Assembly (NCBI RefSeq): GCF_003688495.1
Contig: NZ_REFH01000008.1
Location: 62,001-126,000, forward strand
DNA: 64,000 nt
Reading direction: 5' to 3'
Source of the DNA: Flavobacterium weaverense
GTDB lineage: Bacteria > Bacteroidota > Bacteroidia > Flavobacteriales > Flavobacteriaceae
Both the position numbers and the translations under genes were made by a program. Below the pieces are notes generated by a model. The model did not search any database. It was not told the origin of the DNA and saw only the letters and a program-made list of their open reading frames with translations. Positions 33,567 to 42,475 of this stretch are shown here, piece by piece. How positions within the stretch are numbered: the first letter of the stretch is position 1; each line of letters opens with the position of its first letter.

Positions 33567-35606
33567 ATGAAAAAAATTACTTTTCTATTATTATTATGTC
33601 TTGCTTTTATGGCTAACCATAGTGTTGCGCAAGTAAATAATATGCAAAAGGTCGAGCTTTTTGGTAAGAAAAAATTAATAAATAATGGATCAGTTATTCG
33701 ATGTGCTACAACTGAATATGAAGAGTATTTAAAATCAAAAAACAGCAACCGACCTTCAATTAATCAATTTGAAAAGTGGATTGCTCCAAAGATTGTTTTA
33801 GAAAAAAAGAAGAATTTGAACGCTTCAAAAACACAGCGAACTAATGCTATTATCACCATACCGGTAGTAGTGCACGTTATTCATAGTGGAGACTTAATAG
33901 GAACTGACGAAAATATTAGCAATGGCCAAGTGCAAAGTCAGATTCAAGTACTAAATGAGGATTTTAGAAGAAAACTTAACACACCTGGCTTTAATACGAA
34001 TCCAGTTGGCGCCGATGTAGAAATTGAATTTGTTTTGGCAAAAAGAGATCCGGCAGGAGTAACATCTAACGGAATAAATCGTGTCAATTTGTTACAAGGA
34101 AATTGGTCAACAGAAGACATAGATAATTTTGTTAAACCGCAAACGCAATGGGATCCTGAAAAATATTTAAATATATGGGTAGTTAAATTTGCAAATACGG
34201 AGCTCCTTGGATACGCTCAGTTTCCAAGTCAGTCTGGACTAACTGGACTAAATTCTAATGAGGGATCAGCACTTACAGATGGAGTAGTAATAGGATACAA
34301 ATTTTTTGGATCAACTACTTATTTCCCTGGCGGAACTTACTTTCCAGTATTTGACAAGGGAAGAACAACAACACATGAAGTAGGACACTGGCTTGGTTTA
34401 AGACATATTTGGGGTGACGGAGATTCATCAAGTGGATGCTCAGTAGATGATTTTTGTAATGACACTCCTAATACAGCGAAAGAAAATGAAGGATGTCCAG
34501 AAAATGTTGATTCTTGTCCAGCATCACCAGGCAACGATATGATTCAAAACTATATGGATTATACTAATGATGCGTGCATGAATATATTCACAAATGATCA
34601 AAAATTACGTATGATCACTGTTATGAATAATTCACCACGAAGAGTCGCACTAAAAACTTCTGACGCTCTAGAACCTGGATTTATTTATGTTAATGATGGT
34701 GCTATATCTATTGTAAGTTTAAATTTAAATTCCTGTACTACCACATTTAGTCCTACTGTTAAATTAACAAATAAAGGATCTGCAATTTTAACCTCTGCTA
34801 CTATTACCTACAGCGTAGATAATGTGAACGTGAGAACAATCACTTGGACAGGCAATCTTTCTAATAGTGCGTCAGCAGAAATCACATTGGATGCCATAAC
34901 AGGAAGTGGAGGTAAACGTAATTTTAAAATAGAAATAAACAATGTAAATTCAACAACAGATCAAAATATAAAAAACAATGTAAGTTCTATCGATTTTGAT
35001 CTTATAAAAAGTTACTCTAGTAACACAGTCACTTTAACTTTGCAGTTAGACGAATATGGTTCTGAGACTGAATGGCAATTAACTAATTCAGCTGGAACTA
35101 TAGTATATGAAGGCGGTCCGTACAATGATACAACCACTTTACCTGCTGTAATTACTAAGGTTTTTAACCTTCCAAATGATGAATGCTACACCTTTAAAAT
35201 TTTTGACTCTGCGGACGACGGAATTTGCTGTGAAAATGGTATTGGTTTTTATAACTTAAAAACCGCTACGGAAGACACAATAGTATCAAACCTACGTTTT
35301 GAATCTGAGAAATCAACAAGTTTTCATATAGGATCAGTTTCAAAAAATGAAGATAGTAATTTACGCAATTCCATCGTCTATCCGAACCCAGCACAATCAG
35401 TTCTAAAAATTATTACAGAAAATAAATTGGAAATCCCTAACTCCTACACTATTTTCAATTTATCAGGCCAAATAATAGAATCTAAAAAATTGAATACAGC
35501 AGAAAATCAACAAATAAATGTTACGAATCTATCTCAAGGCATCTATTTATTGAAATTATTCAAAAACGATGTACGAACAACTACAATTCGATTCATTAAA
35601 AAGTAA
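33567..35606 (+). CDS. Secreted zinc metalloprotease (M43/pappalysin-like) with T9SS sorting domain
   Basis: A 679-residue secreted protease. Signal peptide MKKITFLLLLCLAFMANHSVAQ; a propeptide-like region with RCATTEYEEYLKS; catalytic domain from about residue 95 (ITIPVVVHVIHSGD). The zinc site HEVGHWLGLRH is at 270-280 and the Met-turn region reads QNYMDYTNDACMN, both typical of pappalysin-type metzincins. Conserved Cys pairs surround it. A CARDB-like beta domain and a further beta domain follow (about 370-590), and the C-terminus has a type A T9SS signal (VYPNPAQSVLKI ... GIYLLKLF ... IRFIKK). It is predicted to be exported by type IX secretion and then released or attached to the surface. 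Confidence 0.92.
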   Translation: MKKITFLLLLCLAFMANHSVAQVNNMQKVELFGKKKLINNGSVIRCATTEYEEYLKSKNSNRPSINQFEKWIAPKIVLEKKKNLNASKTQRTNAIITIPVVVHVIHSGDLIGTDENISNGQVQSQIQVLNEDFRRKLNTPGFNTNPVGADVEIEFVLAKRDPAGVTSNGINRVNLLQGNWSTEDIDNFVKPQTQWDPEKYLNIWVVKFANTELLGYAQFPSQSGLTGLNSNEGSALTDGVVIGYKFFGSTTYFPGGTYFPVFDKGRTTTHEVGHWLGLRHIWGDGDSSSGCSVDDFCNDTPNTAKENEGCPENVDSCPASPGNDMIQNYMDYTNDACMNIFTNDQKLRMITVMNNSPRRVALKTSDALEPGFIYVNDGAISIVSLNLNSCTTTFSPTVKLTNKGSAILTSATITYSVDNVNVRTITWTGNLSNSASAEITLDAITGSGGKRNFKIEINNVNSTTDQNIKNNVSSIDFDLIKSYSSNTVTLTLQLDEYGSETEWQLTNSAGTIVYEGGPYNDTTTLPAVITKVFNLPNDECYTFKIFDSADDGICCENGIGFYNLKTATEDTIVSNLRFESEKSTSFHIGSVSKNEDSNLRNSIVYPNPAQSVLKIITENKLEIPNSYTIFNLSGQIIESKKLNTAENQQINVTNLSQGIYLLKLFKNDVRTTTIRFIKK

Positions 35607-35626
35607 AAATTTCTGTTATGTCATCT

Positions 35627-35656
35627 AAAAAGGGCTGAAGTTTTCAGTCCTTTTTT
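35627..35656 (+). terminator. Terminator of the metalloprotease gene
   Basis: AAAAAGGGCTGAA/TTCAGTCCTTTTTT with a 3-base loop. Confidence 0.85.
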
Positions 35657-35677
35657 AATTATATCAATTGTATACAT

Positions 35678-35685
35678 TAAATTTG
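35678..35685 (+). promoter_or_regulatory. ribF -7 element (decides the start)
   Basis: TAAATTTG predicts a transcript start near 35692, downstream of the first possible TTG start at 35668. Confidence 0.6.
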
Positions 35686-35706
35686 CACCATCATAAAACC
35701 CTTGCT

Positions 35707-36636
35707 TTGAAGATTTTTCATTCTATAAACGATTTCAGTTCTACTAAAAAAACTATTATAACATTAGGCACATTTGACGGTGTTCATATTGGTCATAAAA
35801 AAATACTAGAAAGAGTAATCCAAAACACTGACAACGAAAAGTACGAGAGTTTAGTTTTGACCTTTTTCCCTCATCCTCGAATGGTTTTGCAAGAGGACTG
35901 TGACATTGAATTACTTAATACAATTGACGAGAAAATATATTTGTTAGACGAAATCGGACTTGAGAATTTAGTCATTCATCCGTTTGATGAAATGTTCTCA
36001 AGATTAACCGCGGAAGAATTCGTCAAAACTGTACTTGTAGATCGATTTGATATCCACAAAATAATTATTGGACATGATCATCGCTTCGGTAGAAATCGCA
36101 CTGCAAACATAGATGACCTCATCGCCTACGGTGAGCAATATAATTTTGAAGTAGAACAAATATCAGTTCAGGAAATTAATGAAATTTCAGTGAGCTCAAC
36201 TAAGATTAGACAAGCTTTAGTCGAAGGAAATATGACTTTAGCAAATGATTATTTAGGGTACGAATATTTTCTTACTGGTAACGTTGTCCAAGGCAAACAA
36301 CTAGGAAGGACCATTGATTTTCCAACAGCAAATATTGAAGTAAAAGAAAACTATAAATTGATTCCGCAAAATGGAGTCTATATCGTAAAGAGTATCATTG
36401 TAGATAAAGTAATATTTGGAATGATGAACATTGGTTTTAACCCTACCGTTAATGGCGAAAACCGATCAATTGAAGTACATTATTTTGATTTTAATGCCGA
36501 CTTATACCATCAAAATGTTCGAGTATCTATTTTGAAGCGCATTCGTTCTGAACAAAAATTCTCATCAGTTGATGCCCTTAAAACACAGCTTGAGACCGAT
36601 AAAAAAGAAGCGCTTAGCTGTTTAAACAATTTATAA
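35707..36636 (+). CDS. ribF: Bifunctional riboflavin kinase/FAD synthetase
   Basis: Converts riboflavin to FMN and FAD; 309 residues from the TTG at 35707 (MKIFHSINDFSSTKKTIITLG). The FAD synthetase half has LGTFDGVHIGHKKIL and IIGHDHRFGRNRTANI, plus VSSTKIRQAL; the riboflavin kinase half has GNVVQGKQLGRTIDFPTANI and NPTVNGENRSIEVHYFDF. The frame extends upstream to a TTG at 35668, but that would precede the predicted transcript start, so the later TTG is used. Residues 1-10 then match what is usual for the family. Confidence 0.93.
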   Translation: MKIFHSINDFSSTKKTIITLGTFDGVHIGHKKILERVIQNTDNEKYESLVLTFFPHPRMVLQEDCDIELLNTIDEKIYLLDEIGLENLVIHPFDEMFSRLTAEEFVKTVLVDRFDIHKIIIGHDHRFGRNRTANIDDLIAYGEQYNFEVEQISVQEINEISVSSTKIRQALVEGNMTLANDYLGYEYFLTGNVVQGKQLGRTIDFPTANIEVKENYKLIPQNGVYIVKSIIVDKVIFGMMNIGFNPTVNGENRSIEVHYFDFNADLYHQNVRVSILKRIRSEQKFSSVDALKTQLETDKKEALSCLNNL

Positions 36637-36684
36637 ATAAGTCTTAAAATAATTTTATTACTCAGGATGCGCAACTTTTTGTTG

Positions 36685-36692
36685 TAGCTTTG
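36685..36692 (+). promoter_or_regulatory. -7 element of the 36.7 kb membrane protein
   Basis: TAGCTTTG overlaps the earliest possible start codon (36690) of the following gene, supporting the downstream ATG. Confidence 0.55.
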
Positions 36693-36740
36693 AAATTATT
36701 GCATTATTATTCAACTACTTATAATTTTAAAAGCTGCATC

Positions 36741-37196
36741 ATGAAAATACCTAGAGAATTAGTTAACGGATTGATTATAGTAATTGGAATTGGAATCTAT
36801 TTCCTAATCATGGAGCTTTTAGGTTTAGCGGATATATATTTACTCCGTGTATTCAACGTGCTGTTTATTTTTTACGGGACTAATAGAACTTTAAAATCTA
36901 ATTTCTTAGAAGGAAAAAAGGGCTTAGGAACAAATGGAATTTCTGCGCTGTCAACAGCATTAGTAGGAGTTTTTCTTAGTGTCGTAGCATTAGTTGTTTA
37001 TAGTTATATAAAAGGAGGAACCGATTACATTGGAACGTTATCTAAAACTTTCCTTTTCGGTGGCGAACCATCGATCATGACTTATTCTATTTCTTTATTG
37101 TTTGAAGGATTTAGTTCAGCGGTAATCGTTACATTTATTTTAATGTTAGTTTGGGATACCCGTTATAAATCTGATAAACACAGCGTTAAAGTATAA
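36741..37196 (+). CDS. Four-helix membrane protein of unknown function
   Basis: Not recognised. From the ATG at 36741 (MKIPRELVNGLIIVIGIGIYFLIMELLGL) it has 151 residues and four hydrophobic segments: about 9-27, 35-48, 68-94 and 117-140. The second loop carries GKKGLGTNGISA. No signal peptide or known motif is visible; inner-membrane location is likely. The frame is open to 36690, but that start overlaps the -7 promoter element. It stands alone between ribF and the large T9SS gene, which runs towards it. Confidence 0.75.
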   Translation: MKIPRELVNGLIIVIGIGIYFLIMELLGLADIYLLRVFNVLFIFYGTNRTLKSNFLEGKKGLGTNGISALSTALVGVFLSVVALVVYSYIKGGTDYIGTLSKTFLFGGEPSIMTYSISLLFEGFSSAVIVTFILMLVWDTRYKSDKHSVKV

Positions 37197-37315
37197 TTAA
37201 CTTTCTTAATTTTCTCGCTTAAAATCAAGCGTAACGTGCTAATTAAATACTGAAAACAGTGGTTTAATAGAAATTTAATTTTTAAGTTTTCCAACGATAA
37301 TTCATCCACCTATTA

Positions 37316-40300
37316 CTAGTAATTAATTTTCTTAGAAATGACTTTGCCACTTTGTAATGTCACTTTTACGATAGCTATTTGGTTAACTAAACTGATACTA
37401 GAAGAAGTAAACGTAGTCGTGTGTAAATCACTATTTTGATATACTTTTCTACCTTGAAGATCGAATACAGTAACGCTTATTATAGTTTCAACTTCAGATT
37501 TAATTTTTAATATTCTTTTATTCTTTGATATCACAAGTTGACTATCTTCACTATCGAATGTAGTATTTCCTAGTGTTTTATCTTTATAGCGCAGAGCAAA
37601 ACGTTTATCGAAAGTTCCTATTTGAGTTGTAAAAGAGTATGAAGATTGGTTCAAGTTATGCACTACATCTAACATTTTATCTTCAAGATAAATATTTTGA
37701 GTTTCGAATAATCCATCTTTTTGATCAGTAGAAATATTATAAACACCACCAAATTTAGATTTGTTTCCTAATGGTACAATATCAGTTTTATCAAATGGTA
37801 TAGCGCGACCTTGAATCACTAAATTCTTATCATTATTAATACTGTAAAAATCTATAAATTCATTTCCATTAAAAGTTCCACCGTCAAAAGCATTATCATA
37901 ATCATTTGTTGCGTCAGTAATATAACCGACTAAAGTTTGCTTGAAAGCGCCTTGATCATTTGACAGGTTTAACCAAACACGGTTATTATCAGCTTTTGTT
38001 TCCCTACTAATGTTTGCGTTGAATCTATAAAACTGAGAATTATTACCTGGTATTCCCCCTACACCAAATCGCATACTATTATCAAAAACTAAATTTCCTC
38101 CTGCGAAACTAGCATAAGCAAAAAATCCTTGTCCAGAAGCAATTTTCCCTGATGGAGCAACACCACCTGCTGACGATGCGTAAGTAGCCACACCTCCGCT
38201 CCTATTATAAGCAGCATAATCGTTAGACGTGTAATTATAAATAGCATCTCCAGCAACAGCTTTATTTGGCTTAGAATTATGAGTCCAAAAGTAGAGAGTC
38301 CCTTGTAACTTTTTTGAATTTACATCAAGAAATGTATTTGCATCTAACGCTGATGGATAGGGATTACCTAGTAAGTATAATGTATTCCCAGTTAAAATTT
38401 TATTTATTACACCATTGTTCGGAACTCCTATAAATGTTGGAGCAGTATCAACTTTAGCTACATCAATATCATAAGATTGCGGTGCTCTAACCAAATAACC
38501 ATCTCCTTTCACCATTGTAAAATTTCCTCTATAATAAATTTCATATTTATTACTATTTGGATTGTAGCTATAATATTTATCACTTAATGTATCTGGTGAT
38601 GAAAGCTTTAATGTTTGCTCTAATACTGGTGATGACCAATAGGTGAAATCATACCGTTTTACTGGAGCAGTATTTCTTTTATAAGATATATCTCCCTCAT
38701 TTACTGCGTCGTCGTCTACTTGCACTAAACTTGCATTATTTTCAAATATGAAGGAGCCATTTAAATTATTTACTGTAATATTGTTATCAACTGTTACTAC
38801 AACTCCACTATTTACTGTTACCGTTCCTTTCTTTATTGAAAGTTCATTATTAACTATAACATTGGTATAAACGCTATACCCGCCATTTCCTGAAAAGATT
38901 AAATCATTATAAGTACCTCCAGCAACAGTTTTTCCTGAACCGTTATATTCAACGGTTCCAGATGGTACAGCTTTTCCATTTGACGTACCTGAAAACCGAA
39001 TAATTCCATCCATACTACTGATCGTTGTGTAGACCAAAGTACCAACTCCCATGTCTATCACTGCCTCTGGAGCAGTAATATTAAAAGTACTAACATTTAA
39101 ATTGAAACCATTCATTTTAAAAATAGTATTGCCATTAGCAATATACAATTTATCATTAATCAATATATTGCCAAAGGCTGTTTGAACTCCTGACGCGTTT
39201 TCAAGAGACAATGACTCATAAACACCTGGCACAACTTTTTGACCTCCAGTTAGTGCGTTATAAACAATTAAATTTGTCCAATTTTTTCCAGATGGAATAG
39301 GAGTAGATGATATATTTGCTGTTTTTATTTGTCCTAAACCAATATTAGAAAACGTGCCACTTAAAATATAATTACTCATATCAAGCACCGACGTAGCATA
39401 TTCATTATTTAAAACTCCTTTTACAGCAATTGTAGAAGTGGCTTTTACTGAAGCATCTCTATTTGAAATAGTCAAATTATTAAATTCATTTACTCCTATA
39501 CCACCAATAGACTGGAGACCATTGCCATTCAAATCAATTGTGCCTGTAGAGCTCAATGTAACATTATTGATCCAGTTCCCGCTAACTTTTAATGTGCCAT
39601 TTCTGATTAACGATGATCCTAAGGAAATGGTAATATTACGACAAACAGCCCCTTCTGAACCTACTTTCGGTATATTGGGAGTTTGATCTATTATAACATT
39701 AGTGCTGGCTAAAGGTATTTGTCCTAAGCACCATTTATTAGTATTTTGCCAATCTTCATTACTTTGACCCAGCCATGTTCCAATTGTGCACGCTAAATTT
39801 ACGTTTAGAATTCCAGTTGTGGTTTCACCAAACCAATCAGCTCTCTGAATCGTTGCATTATTTGCTAACGTTCCTCTCCAAGAAGTTGAAGTTTGCAATA
39901 TGCTATTAAATGTAAGCGTATGCGAATTTGAAGTTGAACCATTAGAAAGAATAGCTTTAACATTACCTTTTAAAGCTAATTCGCCCAATATACTTGTTGC
40001 ACCAACAAATGTTTTTTTTCCTGAATTGCTTAAAGATAAGTTTCCGTAATTCTGAACCGCCACAGTTTGTTCCATACCTCTATAATCTACAGTACTTTCT
40101 AGCGCTAAAGTATTAAGAGCAAAACTTGAAGGAAATGTACTATTGCCGCTTAAATACAAGTTAGCATCATTAGCTAAAGCAAAAACGCTACCTCCGGAAA
40201 TATTGAAACCACCATTATCTAAGCCACCTCCACTATCATTAACGATAGAAAGCGATACGGATATACCAAGAGCTTTGTCGCTATTAATAGTAATAATTCC

Positions 40301-41218
40301 CGAATTAATAATACTTATGCCTCCCTTCGCTTCAAATACCGGAATCCACTCAGCTCCGCTTATCTGAGGCAATTCTCTCTTATACTGTAGTTTAGCATTA
40401 GGGCCATATGTTGGTATTATAGCTACTGTAAAAATCCCTTCCATCGAAAGAATGCCATATATTACAGGTGAAGCAGAGAAATTCTTACTTACAGATCCAG
40501 AAAGCGTTAGATTATAATAATTCGTAGCTTTACAATTTTGCCCTCCAAATCCTAATCCTAAGCGATTATAAATTACTGTATTACCTATCGCATTTCCATC
40601 AATTGTAGCAATTCCTGAATTTTTTCCAACAGTAAGCGTTTTATTTGCACCATTAGTTAAAGAACCAGTAGCACCAGAAAGGTTATTTGTTACAGCAAAA
40701 AAATCAATATTATTTGTATAACTGCCAGTGATTGTCCAGTTATAAATAGTAATAGAAGGAGTAGTACCACCAATCGTTTTGCCCGCTCCGCTAAAAGTAA
40801 AAGCTTTAGTACTAGAACTGATCAACTTTCCATTCACTAATAAATTTCCGCTTATCCCGACTGTCTTACTATTATTTTTAAAAATTGCATTTGAATTTAC
40901 CGTCAAATCAGCCATTACAGTTGAGCCAGAATTAGTGACTGTGTTTGCACTAAAGCCATTTCCTATCAAAACGTTAGGTCTAATCCCCGTGCTTGAAAGC
41001 CGATTTAAATTAGTCGTTCCTGTAAAAAGTATATTGCCAGGCCCGTTTACCCCATTAACTCCTGTGCCAAGATTCAAAAAAGTTCCCGCAACCGTTAGAG
41101 TAGTACCTAAATTAAGTTCTATTTTACCTGAATTTGCTTTTATTTCAAAATTAATTATACTTGCGTCAAAAGTTAATGTCAATGTTGTACCTGTAACGAT
41201 AACAACATTATCACTCAC
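37316..41218 (-). CDS. Giant T9SS surface protein, main open frame (signal peptide cut off by an in-frame stop)
   Basis: An uninterrupted 1300-residue frame beginning at the GTG at 41218 (VSDNVVIVTGTTLTLTF). The body is a long chain of short beta repeats rich in Thr, Asn, Ser and Gly (GKIELNLGTTLTVAGTF, NLTISNRDASVKATSTI, LSIKKGTVTVNSGVVVTVDN), the pattern of a right-handed beta-helix adhesin. From about residue 835 (DAVNEGDISYKRNTAPVKRYDFTYWSSPV) a different beta domain follows, and the end (LKIKSEVETIISVTVFDLQGRKVYQN ... GKVISKKINY) is a T9SS sorting domain. The natural start is at 41389, but an in-frame TAA at 41231-41233 separates the signal peptide. As it stands this part has no export signal. 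Confidence 0.85.
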   Translation of the reverse strand: MSDNVVIVTGTTLTLTFDASIINFEIKANSGKIELNLGTTLTVAGTFLNLGTGVNGVNGPGNILFTGTTNLNRLSSTGIRPNVLIGNGFSANTVTNSGSTVMADLTVNSNAIFKNNSKTVGISGNLLVNGKLISSSTKAFTFSGAGKTIGGTTPSITIYNWTITGSYTNNIDFFAVTNNLSGATGSLTNGANKTLTVGKNSGIATIDGNAIGNTVIYNRLGLGFGGQNCKATNYYNLTLSGSVSKNFSASPVIYGILSMEGIFTVAIIPTYGPNAKLQYKRELPQISGAEWIPVFEAKGGISIINSGIITINSDKALGISVSLSIVNDSGGGLDNGGFNISGGSVFALANDANLYLSGNSTFPSSFALNTLALESTVDYRGMEQTVAVQNYGNLSLSNSGKKTFVGATSILGELALKGNVKAILSNGSTSNSHTLTFNSILQTSTSWRGTLANNATIQRADWFGETTTGILNVNLACTIGTWLGQSNEDWQNTNKWCLGQIPLASTNVIIDQTPNIPKVGSEGAVCRNITISLGSSLIRNGTLKVSGNWINNVTLSSTGTIDLNGNGLQSIGGIGVNEFNNLTISNRDASVKATSTIAVKGVLNNEYATSVLDMSNYILSGTFSNIGLGQIKTANISSTPIPSGKNWTNLIVYNALTGGQKVVPGVYESLSLENASGVQTAFGNILINDKLYIANGNTIFKMNGFNLNVSTFNITAPEAVIDMGVGTLVYTTISSMDGIIRFSGTSNGKAVPSGTVEYNGSGKTVAGGTYNDLIFSGNGGYSVYTNVIVNNELSIKKGTVTVNSGVVVTVDNNITVNNLNGSFIFENNASLVQVDDDAVNEGDISYKRNTAPVKRYDFTYWSSPVLEQTLKLSSPDTLSDKYYSYNPNSNKYEIYYRGNFTMVKGDGYLVRAPQSYDIDVAKVDTAPTFIGVPNNGVINKILTGNTLYLLGNPYPSALDANTFLDVNSKKLQGTLYFWTHNSKPNKAVAGDAIYNYTSNDYAAYNRSGGVATYASSAGGVAPSGKIASGQGFFAYASFAGGNLVFDNSMRFGVGGIPGNNSQFYRFNANISRETKADNNRVWLNLSNDQGAFKQTLVGYITDATNDYDNAFDGGTFNGNEFIDFYSINNDKNLVIQGRAIPFDKTDIVPLGNKSKFGGVYNISTDQKDGLFETQNIYLEDKMLDVVHNLNQSSYSFTTQIGTFDKRFALRYKDKTLGNTTFDSEDSQLVISKNKRILKIKSEVETIISVTVFDLQGRKVYQNSDLHTTTFTSSSISLVNQIAIVKVTLQSGKVISKKINY

Positions 41219-41230
41219 TCCAGGAATAGA

Positions 41231-41389
41231 TTATGCTGTAACACAACCATTAGCTAAAGACCACGTGTTCGTATCATTCCATATTCCAGAAGCTCTAGAA
41301 TAATAAGTAGTTTGCCCAATACAAAGAGAAGAAATCAAAATAGCTAATAAAATGTACGTGTTTTTAAATGGTATGTAATTTTTTTTCAT
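41231..41389 (-). pseudogene. Signal-peptide fragment of the giant T9SS protein, ended by a premature TAA
   Basis: ATG at 41387-41389 starts a 52-residue frame: signal peptide MKKNYIPFKNTYILLAILIS, cleavage near CIGQ-TT, then SGIWNDTNTWSLANGCVTA and TAA. The very next codons in the same frame continue SIPGVSDNVV into the long frame. The W-x5-W start of the mature region is typical for these beta-helix proteins, so both parts belong to one ancestral gene of about 1353 codons. No frameshift is needed, only one nonsense codon. Confidence 0.85.
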
Positions 41390-41702
41390 TGCAGAAGTTT
41401 TATGTTTGCAAAAACAGTAGACATTATAACTATCAATTATTTTTAATAGTAATTAAGGTGAAAATTTATATTTAAACACAATATTTAACAAAAAAAATAA
41501 CAATTTTAAACAAAATCGATGATTAGTATAAATGTCTGTTTAAACACACTTTTCTAACTTATTTTAAAACTAATTACTAACTATTTGAAAAATTCGATAT
41601 GCTGAAAAAGTTTCGATTAAATAATTAGATTTTTTTTAAAATATTAACCCTTTATACTTTAGCAATAAAGTCGTAAATTTCTACCTACATTAAACCAGCA
41701 AA
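41390..41702. other. Intergenic region without recognised gene
   Basis: Very AT-rich DNA between the T9SS gene and recX. Homopolymer A/T runs and no convincing full -7 element (TACTTTAG near 41657 is the closest). No gene or structured RNA seen. Confidence 0.45.
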
Positions 41703-42173
41703 ATGAAAGACTTTTTCACCATAAAACAAGCCACACAAAAATTAGAACATTACTGTGCTTACCAAGATCGCTGTCATGAGGAAGTAGTTCAGAAATTACG
41801 AACTATGAAAATGGATGCTGATGAAATTGATACTATTATAGTCCAACTGATTGCTGATAACTTCCTAAATGAAGAACGTTTTGCTTGTACTTATGCCAGA
41901 GGAAAACACCGAATTAAGCATTGGGGAAAAATCAGAATTGTAAATGAATTAAAATTTAGAAAAATTTCTGCGACACTAATAAAAATCGCTTTAAAAGAAA
42001 TTAATGATATAGAATATTTCGAAATGTTTGACGAATTAACAGAGAAGCATTGGCAAACTATCGTTGAGAAAAATGTTTTGAAAAAACGAAAGAAATTCTG
42101 CGATTATTTTCTTCGAAAAGGCTGGGAAAATAATTTGATTTATCAGAAGGTAAAGGAGCTGGAGAATGCGTAA
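41703..42173 (+). CDS. recX: RecX family regulator of RecA
   Basis: A 156-residue cytosolic protein built of three-helix repeats. The typical openings are present: LEHYCAYQDRCHEEVVQKLRTMKMDADEIDTIIVQLIADNFLNEERFACTYARGKHRIKHWGKIRIVNELKFRKIS, with the ERFAxxYARGKxxxxxWGxxrI signature of the family. RecX binds RecA filaments and modulates recombination. recA is not next to it here. Confidence 0.92.
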   Translation: MKDFFTIKQATQKLEHYCAYQDRCHEEVVQKLRTMKMDADEIDTIIVQLIADNFLNEERFACTYARGKHRIKHWGKIRIVNELKFRKISATLIKIALKEINDIEYFEMFDELTEKHWQTIVEKNVLKKRKKFCDYFLRKGWENNLIYQKVKELENA

Positions 42174-42227
42174 ATTTCCGATTATAATTTAAATGCTGTA
42201 AAATGTGGAAAGTAATTTCAATATAAT

Positions 42228-42267
42228 AAAAAAAGACATTGCCTTGAATTAACAAAGCGATGTCTTT
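42228..42267 (-). terminator. Terminator of the BtuB-like receptor gene (also facing recX)
   Basis: AAAGACATCGC/GCAATGTCTTT on the minus strand, followed by a long T-run; on the plus strand the T-run is weaker. Confidence 0.65.
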
Positions 42268-42324
42268 AATAATTTGTTTTTTCAAATTCATGACTCGCTA
42301 CGCTGAACTGTATAAAAAAACCTA

Positions 42325-42380
42325 CCACAGATTAAATTAATTACCACAAATTGAATCCTATTAATCTTTAAAATCTGTGG
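42325..42380. repeat. CCACAGATT/AATCTGTGG inverted repeat element
   Basis: Nine-bp perfect arms enclose 38 bases in which ACCACAAATTGAAT partly repeats the left arm. It is the kind of intergenic palindromic element seen in this phylum. It sits downstream of the BtuB-like gene in a 302-base gene-free stretch. Confidence 0.5.
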
Positions 42381-42475
42381 CAAAAAAATTATGATTTACT
42401 GAGGTCAAAATGATTTAAGATTTTAGTAGAGTAATTTTTTTGCTGTATTTACAAGCTAAATGCAAAAGCCTTTCG

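Noticed and set aside
37316..41218. Treating the long T9SS frame as a complete gene starting at GTG 41218
   Set aside because: The upstream sequence continues in frame into a signal peptide and ATG, and the GTG start would leave a T9SS cargo without a Sec signal. An interrupted gene explains the data better.
40779..41303. 174-codon open frame on the plus strand, antisense to the giant T9SS gene
   Set aside because: It lies fully opposite coding sequence with clear beta-helix character, is full of Pro/Leu/Val from reversed Thr/Asn codons, and has no promoter.
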